64,000 bases of DNA, taken from the NCBI GenBank assembly GCA_012518615.1, contig JAAYRU010000053.1, positions 1 through 64,000 on the forward strand. Reading direction: 5' to 3'. Position numbers and translations under genes: made by a program. Position 1 is the first letter of the stretch. Each line of letters opens with the position of its first letter. Under the pieces are notes generated by a model. It did no database searches and had not been told where the DNA came from. It was given only the letters and a program-made list of their open reading frames with translations. Below are positions 51,940 to 59,927 of this stretch, piece after piece. The stretch comes from Christensenellaceae bacterium. Its GTDB lineage: Bacteria; Bacillota; Clostridia; Christensenellales; Aristaeellaceae.

Positions 51940-52902
51940 ATGAAAAAATATAGGTTTTTTGTAGCAATAATCTTACTAATCGCATTAATTACAAGTGTAT
52001 CAGCAGAAGAAAACTACCGCATAGGTATAGCGCAGTTTGCAGTGCACGGCTCACTTGACAACTGCAGGGAAGGCTTTATTGAGGGGCTTGCGGAACACGG
52101 CTTTATAGAAGGCAAAAACATCACAATAGAGGTACAAAACGCCCAATCGGATATGGGGCTGGCATCGCAGATTGCAGACAGTTTCCTTGCCGCAAATTAT
52201 GACCTTGTATGCGCAATAGCTACACCCATGGCTGCTATATGCGCCAACACCTTTGATGACAAAATACCGGTAATTTACTGCGCCGTATCAGACCCTAGCG
52301 CCGCAGGACTGGCTGATGAAAACGGCAAAAACATAGGCAAAGTAACAGGCACAAGCGACACGCTGCCAATTGAAGACCAGCTCATTATGATGAGAGCGCT
52401 CCTCCCCGAAGCCAAAACCCTTGGGCTTATGTACACAGTGGGCGAAGCGAATAGCGCAGTACAGGTAAAAATGTATGAGGAGCTTGCTCCAAAATACGGC
52501 TTTGATGTTGTAGTTACCACCGTTTCAAACGGCAGCGAGATAGCGCTTGCAGTACCGGGGCTAATATCCAAGTGCGATTGCATAAGCATGGTGCTTGATA
52601 ATACAGTAGTGCAATACCTAGATGTGCTGCTTGAGCAGGCGGACGCAGCTAAAATACCCGTATTCGGCAGCGAAGTGGAACAGGTTATAGTAGGCTGCGT
52701 GGCAGCAGAGGGGCTAGACTATATAGCCCTTGGTAACCACACAGGCGATATGGCAGCTATGGTATTAAATGGCGAAGACGCAAACACCATTCCCTATAAA
52801 ATAATACTAGACAACAAGCTGTATATTAACTCCGCTAAGCTTGAAGAGCTTGGGATAACTGTACCTGAAGAACTGCTACAAAGGGCAACCATAGTAGACT
52901 AG
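51940..52902 (+). CDS. trpX: Tryptophan ABC transporter binding protein (ABC_sub_bind family)
   Basis: A 320-residue binding protein of the ABC_sub_bind family. Signal peptide MKKYRFFVAIILLIALITS to about residue 22, then YRIGIAQFAVHGSLDNCREG, VCAIATPMAAICANTFDDKI and PVIYCAVSDPSAAGL. The family otherwise covers several uncharacterised ligands; the UGG T-box upstream identifies tryptophan. No lipobox cysteine is present. First of three transporter genes. Confidence 0.85.
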   Translation: MKKYRFFVAIILLIALITSVSAEENYRIGIAQFAVHGSLDNCREGFIEGLAEHGFIEGKNITIEVQNAQSDMGLASQIADSFLAANYDLVCAIATPMAAICANTFDDKIPVIYCAVSDPSAAGLADENGKNIGKVTGTSDTLPIEDQLIMMRALLPEAKTLGLMYTVGEANSAVQVKMYEELAPKYGFDVVVTTVSNGSEIALAVPGLISKCDCISMVLDNTVVQYLDVLLEQADAAKIPVFGSEVEQVIVGCVAAEGLDYIALGNHTGDMAAMVLNGEDANTIPYKIILDNKLYINSAKLEELGITVPEELLQRATIVD

Positions 52903-52911
52903 GAGAATTTC

Positions 52912-53814
52912 ATGGATATTTTGCAGGCATTTGTAAATTCAGTGCCGTCAAGCATAGAGCAGGGGCTTATATACGGCGTACTAGCCCTTGGGATATACAT
53001 AACATACAGCATACTTGACTTTCCCGATTTAAGCGTTGACGGCACTTTTCCCCTAGGGGGCGTGGTTTCTACAGCCATGCTCCTTAGGGGTATAAACCCC
53101 GTAATATGCCTTTTAGGGGCTATGCTAGCCGGCGCACTGGCGGGGCTTGCGACGGGGCTTATAAATGTAAAACTAAAGGTTAGGGATTTATTCTCCGGCG
53201 TTATTGTTATGACAGGGCTATATTCTATAAACCTTCGTATAGCAGACGGCAACTCACTTCTTACCATACCCCGAAACGCCGTTACGCTTTTTAGAAACAA
53301 TTCGCTAGCTAATTCTCTACCAGAAGGCACCAGCTCGCTTATAGTATCGCTTGTTATTGCGCTTTTTATAAAACTGCTGCTTGACGCGTTTTTCAGCACC
53401 CGCTTTGGGCTTTTGCTTAGAGCAACCGGAGACAATGAACAGGTAGTAACTTCCCTTGCAAGGGACAAGGGCAATGTTAAAATATGGGGTCTTGTAATAG
53501 CAAACTCATTAGTTGCGCTAAGCGGCGGCATACTATGCCAGCAGCAGCGCCTGTTTGAGGCAAGCATGGGTACAGGTACTCTAGTTTTAGGGCTTGCATC
53601 TGTAATAATAGGCACAACGCTATTTCGCAGCGCAAAGAGGGATTATTCTACCCTCGCCGTACTTATAGGGGCTATAATATATAAGCTATGCTACACGCTT
53701 GCGATAGTGCTTGGCTTAAAGCCCGGCGATATGAAGCTTGTAACCGCCTTATTATTCCTTGGCATACTAGGTATAGAAAGCCTAAAAAAGGGAGGGAATA
53801 AAAAACATGCTTGA
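52912..53814 (+). CDS. trpY: Tryptophan ABC transporter permease
   Basis: A 300-residue membrane protein with eight or nine hydrophobic segments, related to the branched-chain amino acid/ribose permeases (LivH/RbsC fold). IYGVLALGIYITYSILDFPD and LSVDGTFPLGGVVSTAMLLR-like N-terminal motif, and SLARDKGNVKIWGLVIANSL near residue 180, are typical of the permease paired with ABC_sub_bind proteins. It overlaps the ATPase gene by eight bases. Confidence 0.87.
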   Translation: MDILQAFVNSVPSSIEQGLIYGVLALGIYITYSILDFPDLSVDGTFPLGGVVSTAMLLRGINPVICLLGAMLAGALAGLATGLINVKLKVRDLFSGVIVMTGLYSINLRIADGNSLLTIPRNAVTLFRNNSLANSLPEGTSSLIVSLVIALFIKLLLDAFFSTRFGLLLRATGDNEQVVTSLARDKGNVKIWGLVIANSLVALSGGILCQQQRLFEASMGTGTLVLGLASVIIGTTLFRSAKRDYSTLAVLIGAIIYKLCYTLAIVLGLKPGDMKLVTALLFLGILGIESLKKGGNKKHA

Positions 53815-54580
53815 GCTTAAAAACATACACAAAACCTATAACCCCGGCACGGTTCGCGAGCTTTGCCTGTTTGAAGATTTTTCCCTCTCAATAGAGGAAG
53901 AGAGCTTTGTATCGGTTGTAGGCAGCAACGGCTCCGGTAAAACGAGTATGCTAAACATAATATGCGGCTCTATAGGCGTTGAAAAGGGCAAAATACTTAT
54001 AGACGGCAGCGATATTACATACACTAAAGAACATATACGCAACAAACGCATAGGCAGGATATACCAAAACCCCGCACTTGGAAGTTGCGCCAATTTAACT
54101 GTGCTTCAAAACCTGTGTTTGTTTGACGCCAAAAACAAGCACATGAACCTAACCCCATATGCAGATAAAAAGCGCATAGATACATACAAAGCTATGCTAA
54201 GCCAATTAGGGCTAGGTCTTGAAAATATGCTGTCCAAGCGCTGCGGAAGCCTATCCGGCGGACAAAGACAGGCGCTTGCGCTTATTATGGCAACCATGAC
54301 GGATATAGACTTTCTAATCCTTGACGAACACACCGCCGCGCTAGACCCTAAGACATCAGATGTAATTATGCAGCTAACTGAAAAGCTTGTTAGGGAAAGG
54401 AAGCTTACAACTATAATGGTAACGCATAACCTGCGCTACGCGGTTGAATACGGGGATAGATTACTTATGATGCACGATGGCGATATAGTACTTGACGCCG
54501 CAGGTAGCGCCAAATGCGATTTAAGCGTTGACAAGCTGCTTGGTCTATTTAACGAAATATCAATAGAATGTGGAAACTAA
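53807..54580 (+). CDS. trpZ: Tryptophan ABC transporter ATPase
   Basis: A 257-residue ABC ATPase. Walker A VVGSNGSGKTSMLNIICG (near 37), Q-loop RIGRIYQNPALGSCANLTVL, signature LSGGQRQALALIMATM, Walker B DFLILDEHTAALDP and the switch histidine TIMVTHNLRYAVEYG are intact. It energises import by the permease encoded just upstream. A bidirectional terminator follows. Confidence 0.9.
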   Translation: MLELKNIHKTYNPGTVRELCLFEDFSLSIEEESFVSVVGSNGSGKTSMLNIICGSIGVEKGKILIDGSDITYTKEHIRNKRIGRIYQNPALGSCANLTVLQNLCLFDAKNKHMNLTPYADKKRIDTYKAMLSQLGLGLENMLSKRCGSLSGGQRQALALIMATMTDIDFLILDEHTAALDPKTSDVIMQLTEKLVRERKLTTIMVTHNLRYAVEYGDRLLMMHDGDIVLDAAGSAKCDLSVDKLLGLFNEISIECGN

Positions 54581-54597
54581 TAAACAAAATTAAAAAA

Positions 54598-54632
54598 CCA
54601 AAAAGCCGTACAATGAACTGTGCGGCTTTTTT
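54598..54632. terminator. Bidirectional terminator after the tryptophan transporter
   Basis: AAAAAGCCGTACA-ATGAAC-TGTGCGGCTTTTTT, a nine-pair stem with one G-T pair, serves the transporter operon and the converging SufB gene. Confidence 0.85.
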
Positions 54633-54654
54633 AGATTTCAATCAAATGAGTATA

Positions 54655-55587
54655 TCAGCTTAAAAAGCCGTCTATTATAACCCTTTCAGCTTCTTCCTGA
54701 GTTAGCCCCAAAGTGCACAGCTTAAGTAGCTGTTCCCCCGCTATTTTGCCTATGGCGGCTTCGTGTATAAGCTCGGCATCGGGTGATATAGCTTCAAGCG
54801 CAGGCTCTGCAAATACTGTAGCTTCATCAGCTATAAGCGAATCGCACTCGCTATGTCCAACGCATACATTTTCGCCTATTAGGCGGGATATAAATTTCTG
54901 CTTTGATTTTCCCCTTGCAACAGAGCGGGATATAATCTCTGCGGTGCTGTTCTCGCCTTTTAAATTTACAACAAAATCTGTCACGGCTGTATCTTCACCA
55001 TCAGTCATAAGCCTTTCATGTACAACCAGCTTTGCGCCCTTGGCTACTGTAGCTATGGTTTTTCTGTCTGTAGAATCTACACCGCCAAGCTGCACGGTAT
55101 CCATAAACAGGTAGGAATCCTCTTTAAGCTCTAGCTCTGTAATGGGGTCTATACGCTTATTCCTATCGCTGCTGCCTGTGCCAATGTGTTTTTCTATATA
55201 GCTTGCCTTTGCGCCTTTTTCCATAACAAAGCGGTGTATGCCATGGTGAGATGCCTCACTATCGCTTTCGTTATGCACGCCGCAGCCTGCAATTATTGTG
55301 ACATCTGCGCCTTCTCCTATAAAAAAGTCGTTATATGTAATATCCTTTATATTGCCGCGGCTCACACATGCGGGTATATATACGCTCTCTCCCTTTGTGC
55401 CGGGTTTTATATGTATTTCTATACCGGATTTGCCGTCTTTTCTAGCGATAATTTTAATATTATCAGTGCATTTTCTTCCAGCGCATTCTCCATCCTGCCT
55501 TATGTTGTAGGCGCCTTCAAATTCTTTATCTTCATAGCCTGATACGGCTCTAAGCAGCTTTTTTGTAACATCGTTTAAATTTGTCAT
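54655..55587 (-). CDS. sufB: Minimal SufB/SufD-like Fe-S scaffold protein
   Basis: A 310-residue SufBD-family beta-helix protein. IEIHIKPGTKGESVYIPACV, VTIIAGCGVHNESDSEASHH and EDTAVTDFVVNLKGENSTAE form the helix; VGHSECDSLIADEATVFAEP and LIHEAAIGKIAGEQLLKLC are the conserved C-terminal core of SufB/SufD. It is far shorter than full SufB (about 470) and lies only with a SufC, the two-gene SmsCB arrangement regarded as the minimal Suf system of many anaerobes and archaea. ATG 55587 overlaps the sufC stop (ATGA). Confidence 0.88.
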   Translation of the reverse strand: MTNLNDVTKKLLRAVSGYEDKEFEGAYNIRQDGECAGRKCTDNIKIIARKDGKSGIEIHIKPGTKGESVYIPACVSRGNIKDITYNDFFIGEGADVTIIAGCGVHNESDSEASHHGIHRFVMEKGAKASYIEKHIGTGSSDRNKRIDPITELELKEDSYLFMDTVQLGGVDSTDRKTIATVAKGAKLVVHERLMTDGEDTAVTDFVVNLKGENSTAEIISRSVARGKSKQKFISRLIGENVCVGHSECDSLIADEATVFAEPALEAISPDAELIHEAAIGKIAGEQLLKLCTLGLTQEEAERVIIDGFLS

Positions 55588-56300
55588 ACAGCTTTCGCTC
55601 CTACGGGGCATAGCCCCAATATTTCGCCCTCAAGCAGCGAGGGCAGCACTTCATCGCGTGTGCCGCTTGTTCTAAGCATACCATCTGCAATTACTATTAT
55701 ATCGTCGGCGATTTCAAGTATCCTCTCCTGGTGGGATATTATCATAAGGCTGCTTGTGCCTTTTAGCTGCTTAAACACATTTACCAGTCCATTAAAAGAC
55801 CATATATCTATACCCGCTTCAGGCTCATCAAATATATTAAAAGTGGTTCCGCGCGCAAGTACTGTTGCTATTTCAACGCGCTTTATTTCTCCACCTGAAA
55901 GGCTGGAATCAATTTCCCTGTCTATATAATCCATAGTACATAAACCCACCTTGCCAAGCAGGTCGCATATTTCTTCAAAGCTAAGCTCCCTGCCCGCCGC
56001 AAGGTTTAGCATTCTACGAACAGTAATACCCTTAAAGCGCACAGGCTGCTGGAAAGCAAAGCTAATGCCCTCTCTTGCCCTTTCGGTTACATTTAAGTTA
56101 GAAATATCCTTACCCTTAAATGTTATTTTGCCTGTTACACTGGGCAGTAGACCCGCAATAGCCTTAGCAAGCGAAGTTTTGCCGCCGCCATTAGGGCCTG
56201 TTACAACAGTAAGCTTGCCATGCGGGATTTTTAGGTTTATATCATGCAGTATATTATTTTTTTCCGGTACTGACCATGAAATGTTTTCTAATATTAACAT
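55584..56300 (-). CDS. sufC: SufC-type Fe-S assembly ATPase
   Basis: A 238-residue cytoplasmic ABC ATPase of the SufC branch: Walker A VVTGPNGGGKTSLAKAIAGL, Q-loop ISFAFQQPVRFKGITVRRML (the PVRFKG form seen in SufC-like proteins), signature SSLSGGEIKRVEIATVLA, Walker B TFNIFDEPEAGIDIWS. There is no permease partner, and SufB-like follows directly, so it powers Fe-S cluster assembly rather than transport. Confidence 0.9.
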   Translation of the reverse strand: MLILENISWSVPEKNNILHDINLKIPHGKLTVVTGPNGGGKTSLAKAIAGLLPSVTGKITFKGKDISNLNVTERAREGISFAFQQPVRFKGITVRRMLNLAAGRELSFEEICDLLGKVGLCTMDYIDREIDSSLSGGEIKRVEIATVLARGTTFNIFDEPEAGIDIWSFNGLVNVFKQLKGTSSLMIISHQERILEIADDIIVIADGMLRTSGTRDEVLPSLLEGEILGLCPVGAKAV

Positions 56301-56334
56301 CTATACCTCCTGTATTTTACCTTTCGGCTAAAGG

Positions 56335-56340
56335 ATTATA
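56335..56340 (-). promoter_or_regulatory. Extended -10 element of sufC-sufB
   Basis: Minus strand TGGTATAAT with the TG of an extended -10 and hexamer TATAAT at 56340-56335; the -35 is poor. It lies between the upstream terminator and the sufC ribosome binding site CAGGAGG. Confidence 0.6.
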
Positions 56341-56361
56341 CCACAGCAATACCTATTTACA

Positions 56362-56392
56362 CAAAAAAACGCCCCATAAGGGGCGAAGTTTT
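56362..56392 (-). terminator. Terminator of the Cys-rich repeat protein gene
   Basis: Minus strand CGCCCC-TTAT-GGGGCG followed by seven T: a strong intrinsic terminator eight bases after the gene end; the plus-strand reading also carries a T-run. Confidence 0.9.
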
Positions 56393-56399
56393 TTTGAAA

Positions 56400-57953
56400 T
56401 TAGTTTCCGGGTATTACAGGTACTACCTGCTGGGGAGGCGCAGCCGGTACTACATCCTGACCAGAGTCCGCTGCGGGCGCAGCGGGAGCTGCCTCAACAG
56501 CTGCAGGTTCCGCCTCGGGAGCGGGAGCTTCAGGCGCGGGAGCGGGAGCAAAGCCGTATATAAGCTGGCTTGTCATCTCCTGAAGTACCATAGAGTTGTT
56601 GCTCGTTCCATCTATATATAGCCCCGCCTCATTGAACACACGGTTGCCGGGATTGTCAGAATCGTAGTTGACTATAAGCCTTGGGGATATTACACAGCTT
56701 GTAAGCCCGCCTACAGGTAGAGCCTGCCCAAACTGATACGCCTTTGTGGGGTCGTTCAAATCCTGCAATGTCATACTTGCGGCGCTCGGGTAGAAGTAGA
56801 ACATAGCCTGTTTAACTACAGTCGCGGGGTCGCTAGTGCGGTAGTTTACAGATAGAGAGCCTTCTGTTACGCCTACTATTATCTGCCCTATAAGTTTATT
56901 ATCCTGAGATACAAGCGCATAATACTTTTCGCCAGGGGTAGCAAGGTCTACTGGTATAAGCCTTTCCATAGAGCCTGCAAGCGCAGTGCTTACGCTTCCC
57001 GCCATGGGACCAAAACCGTATACAGGTATATCATAGTGGTAGTTGTCAGGTGCGTATTCTTGGCTTTTCATTACTTTATTACAGTATTTGCATATCTGAA
57101 CTTTTCTACCCTTTCTCTCTAGAGAAGGTTCGGGTTTTGCATACCAAGAGAAAGAAAGCTTTTTACCCCCCTTACCCTTTGTAGTGCCTGTTTTTGCTAC
57201 ATGTTTTCCAAATTCTGTTTCTCTGCTTTCAGTTCTACCGCATATAGTGCACTTACGAATTTTCCTACCTTTTTGCTGACATGTAGGCGGGTGATCGGGA
57301 TCATCTTCCCAAGGTCCGAAACTATGTCCTTGTGCCTGATTTGGTCCACCGTATGGTGCAACATCATAAGGACCATCTTTTCCATTGCAACCAGGTCTCA
57401 CACACAAGCGATACTTAGAACCTGGTTTTTTACATGTAGGTTCAGGGTCAATTATCCAATTACCCCATTCATGCTCTAGCTCTACTTCTTCCGTTTTTTT
57501 ATGATGACAGATTGTACACTCATATATTGCATCACCTTTAACCTTACATCTAGGTGGATTCGTTGCACTATAACCTTTAAATTCATAATTGTGCGGACGA
57601 GGGGCTATAGGTTCAGTTTGTTTCTCTGAACAGTTTAAACATGCGCGAGTTCTACTGCCGCCTTCCTCACAATTAGTAAGACTTATTTGCCAACCATCAT
57701 TTTCGCTTGTGGTCCATTGATGGGGTAATTTGGGAATAGGTCTTGTTTCCTCTTCATCACATTTAGTACATATTCGTGTTTCTGTACCCTCTTTAGCACA
57801 AGTTGCAGGAGTGGTAGTTTTCCACCCTTCCCCCCAATCATGCTGATCTGATGGGCACTTCACTTTGCTTTCTGAATACACAAAAGGCACAGACACGAAA
57901 AAGCATAATACAAGCAATAGGCTAAGTACACGCTTTAAGTTAGTATTATACAT
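56400..57953 (-). CDS. Secreted Cys-rich repeat protein
   Basis: A 517-residue exported protein that I cannot assign to a function. Signal peptide to about residue 28, no lipobox. Residues about 33-290 hold six tandem repeats of some 40-50 residues with the pattern W..W...PTC...G...R.C..C (for example PTCQQKGRKIRKCTICGRTE); the sixth has lost its first cysteine. Paired CxxC units suggest small zinc ribbons or disulfide knots. Residues 300-455 form a unique domain with YHYDIPVYGFGPMAG and GEKYYALVSQDNKLIG. The last 60 residues are Pro/Ala/Glu-rich, like a surface spacer, but with no sorting motif. Single-gene unit with its own terminator. Confidence 0.8.
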   Translation of the reverse strand: MYNTNLKRVLSLLLVLCFFVSVPFVYSESKVKCPSDQHDWGEGWKTTTPATCAKEGTETRICTKCDEEETRPIPKLPHQWTTSENDGWQISLTNCEEGGSRTRACLNCSEKQTEPIAPRPHNYEFKGYSATNPPRCKVKGDAIYECTICHHKKTEEVELEHEWGNWIIDPEPTCKKPGSKYRLCVRPGCNGKDGPYDVAPYGGPNQAQGHSFGPWEDDPDHPPTCQQKGRKIRKCTICGRTESRETEFGKHVAKTGTTKGKGGKKLSFSWYAKPEPSLERKGRKVQICKYCNKVMKSQEYAPDNYHYDIPVYGFGPMAGSVSTALAGSMERLIPVDLATPGEKYYALVSQDNKLIGQIIVGVTEGSLSVNYRTSDPATVVKQAMFYFYPSAASMTLQDLNDPTKAYQFGQALPVGGLTSCVISPRLIVNYDSDNPGNRVFNEAGLYIDGTSNNSMVLQEMTSQLIYGFAPAPAPEAPAPEAEPAAVEAAPAAPAADSGQDVVPAAPPQQVVPVIPGN

Positions 57954-58065
57954 ATTGATCTCCTTTCAAATAACATACACGATAATCATTTATCTTACTT
58001 GCTTGAGTATAAACTCTTTATAAATCTATGTCAATATTTAAGCAATATTTTTACAGTTTTGGCTA

Positions 58066-59004
58066 TTACAGCCCTTTCATATCTGTAATCACTACCTTGG
58101 GCAATAATTCCTCAACGGTTTCTATCTCGGGCGGCTGGGTACCCGCAACCATTATTTTAGCGCTTGCGCTTGCAACCGCGAAGCGCAGACATTCCTCGGG
58201 AGAAAGCCCTTTTTCCATTGACATTACCATGGCAGCTGTCATAGCATCGCCCGCGCCGGACCTTCCTACAACAGGCACGCTTAAACCCCTTGCCCTTAAA
58301 GTAAAATCTTTTGATACAAAAATTGCCCCAAGTGCGCCAAGCGATAGCAGCACATACTCTATACCCGTACTTACAAGGCGTTTAGCTTCGGCAAGCAGGG
58401 CTATATCGTCTTCCGGGTCGCAGGAGCAGAGGCTTGCAAGCTCAAACTTGTTGGGCTTTATCATGAAAGGCTTCCTAGCTATGCCAAGGCGCAGGGGCTC
58501 GCCCTCTGTATCTAGGTACACTTTAGCGCCCTCAGCTTTGCAGTGGGATATCATATCAGCGTAAATATCTTCCCTGCAGCCCTCGGGCAGAGAGCCCGCA
58601 AGCACAACGCTATCCCCTTGCCTTACATGGCTTTGAAGGGTATAGAACACCTCTTCTATAACCATATTATGCAGCAGCGCGCCTGGTTCATTTATTTCGG
58701 TGTAGGTTCCGTTTTTATTATCTATTATTTTAAGGTTGGTGCGGGTTTCCATGTTTACTTCAACAAGGTCATTTGCTATACCAAGCTCATCCAACTGGGA
58801 TAGTATAAAATGCCCTATGCTGCCGCCAACTATACCAAGCGCAACGCTTTCAGAACCTAGAGCGCTTAGCGTTTTTGATACAAGCAGCCCCTTGCCGCCA
58901 GCATCTCGCCTTATGGATTTTACCCTGTTTACCTTGCCTACATGTAGTTCATCCATAACAAGGGTTTTATCAAGCGCTGTGTTTAAGGTTAATGTTATAA
59001 TCAT
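58066..59004 (-). CDS. PfkB-family sugar phosphate kinase (1-phosphofructokinase/tagatose-6-phosphate kinase type)
   Basis: A 312-residue ribokinase-fold enzyme of the FruK/LacC group: start IITLTLNTALDKTLVMDELH, KGLLVSKTLSALGSESVALG, and the C-terminal catalytic motif VVGRSGAGDAMTAAMVMSME with the base aspartate. It phosphorylates fructose-1-phosphate or tagatose-6-phosphate to a bisphosphate. No PTS, lac or fru partner genes are adjacent, so the substrate is open. ATG after GAAGGAG, with repeated CCGAATAAT sequences upstream. Confidence 0.9.
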   Translation of the reverse strand: MIITLTLNTALDKTLVMDELHVGKVNRVKSIRRDAGGKGLLVSKTLSALGSESVALGIVGGSIGHFILSQLDELGIANDLVEVNMETRTNLKIIDNKNGTYTEINEPGALLHNMVIEEVFYTLQSHVRQGDSVVLAGSLPEGCREDIYADMISHCKAEGAKVYLDTEGEPLRLGIARKPFMIKPNKFELASLCSCDPEDDIALLAEAKRLVSTGIEYVLLSLGALGAIFVSKDFTLRARGLSVPVVGRSGAGDAMTAAMVMSMEKGLSPEECLRFAVASASAKIMVAGTQPPEIETVEELLPKVVITDMKGL

Positions 59005-59013
59005 AGAATTGCT

Positions 59014-59120
59014 CCTTCAGTTTTTAACTTTGCGGTATAGCCGAATAATATACATAGAAGTAAGATTGTCACCACATCCCCCTTGAGTATTCAACCGGAT
59101 AATTATAAAAGATTATTCGG
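59014..59120 (-). promoter_or_regulatory. Promoter of the sugar kinase with CCGAATAAT repeats
   Basis: A minus-strand promoter GTGACA, 16 bases, TATTAT lies at about 59072-59045. CCGAATAAT (59041-59049) overlaps the -10 box; a hairpin of CCGGATAAT (59095-59103) and ATTATTCGG (59112-59120) lies upstream. The three copies may be repressor sites, or the hairpin may be the end of the preceding gene. Confidence 0.45.
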
Positions 59121-59134
59121 CAAAATGCAAAAAA

Positions 59135-59791
59135 TCATCCGAGTTTCTTAAGCTTTGAAGCTATCATATCCGCAGCTTCATCCCAGCTATCCCTTGGCAC
59201 TTTGAAATACATAAATAAAAACGCGTAAGGGCGGTACAGTTTTACCCTTTGGCTGCGGGGATAAAGCGCATAACGCTTTACATCGGGAAAGGCTAAGTAT
59301 TCCTCATGGGCAAGCAAAAAGGGTATATTTTCCGCATTCAATAATATGTTATGCTTATCAAAGCGTATAAGTCGGGTTGCGCATTTTAGGCGGCTTGGCT
59401 TTATCCACGTGCGTTTAAGCACACCCTTTGGCTCTATAAGGCATTGAACGGTTTCATCGCCTTGGAGAAGCAATATTATCAAGCAAAAAACTACTCCGCC
59501 AAAAAACAGGTATAAAAGCTGCGGCAATACGCCGGAGCTTGTTAAAAATATGCTTATGGAATCTACGCCTGAGCTGAATATAAATTCTATAGCTAGCATA
59601 GCTAAAAACACAAGCAGTACAACGGATAGCATAAGCCTGAAAACAAAAAATATATTCTCCCTCTGCATAATAGGGAGAGCTCTCATTTCCCATACATTAC
59701 ATACGCTGCTTGCAGGTATGCTCTTGCCGCAAGCGGCGCAGGTAGGTGTAGGTCCCGGGCGCTGACAGCGCCTGCAAAAATACTGTATCAT
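59135..59791 (-). CDS. Zinc-ribbon membrane protein, unrecognised
   Basis: A 218-residue protein starting with a zinc ribbon, CRRCQRPGPTPTCAACGK (residues 6-23), then two membrane segments (FRLMLSVVLLVFLAMLAIEF and QLLYLFFGGVVFCLIILLLQ) and a basic soluble C-terminal region with RTWIKPSRLKCATRLIRFDK and YALYPRSQRVKLYRPYAFLF. I know no function; the fold recalls small Clostridia proteins annotated only as hypothetical. ATG 59791 is chosen because GGAAAGGGG precedes it. Confidence 0.7.
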   Translation of the reverse strand: MIQYFCRRCQRPGPTPTCAACGKSIPASSVCNVWEMRALPIMQRENIFFVFRLMLSVVLLVFLAMLAIEFIFSSGVDSISIFLTSSGVLPQLLYLFFGGVVFCLIILLLQGDETVQCLIEPKGVLKRTWIKPSRLKCATRLIRFDKHNILLNAENIPFLLAHEEYLAFPDVKRYALYPRSQRVKLYRPYAFLFMYFKVPRDSWDEAADMIASKLKKLG

Positions 59792-59927
59792 CTTACCCCT
59801 TTCCAATCACCCATATATTATAGCAAAGCATTTAATAAGCCGCAACGCTAGACGAAAACGCCCTAATAATGTATAATATTTTTCGTTGTCGGCAATTGCC
59901 GTGATGATAGGAAAGGTAGTGCTTATT

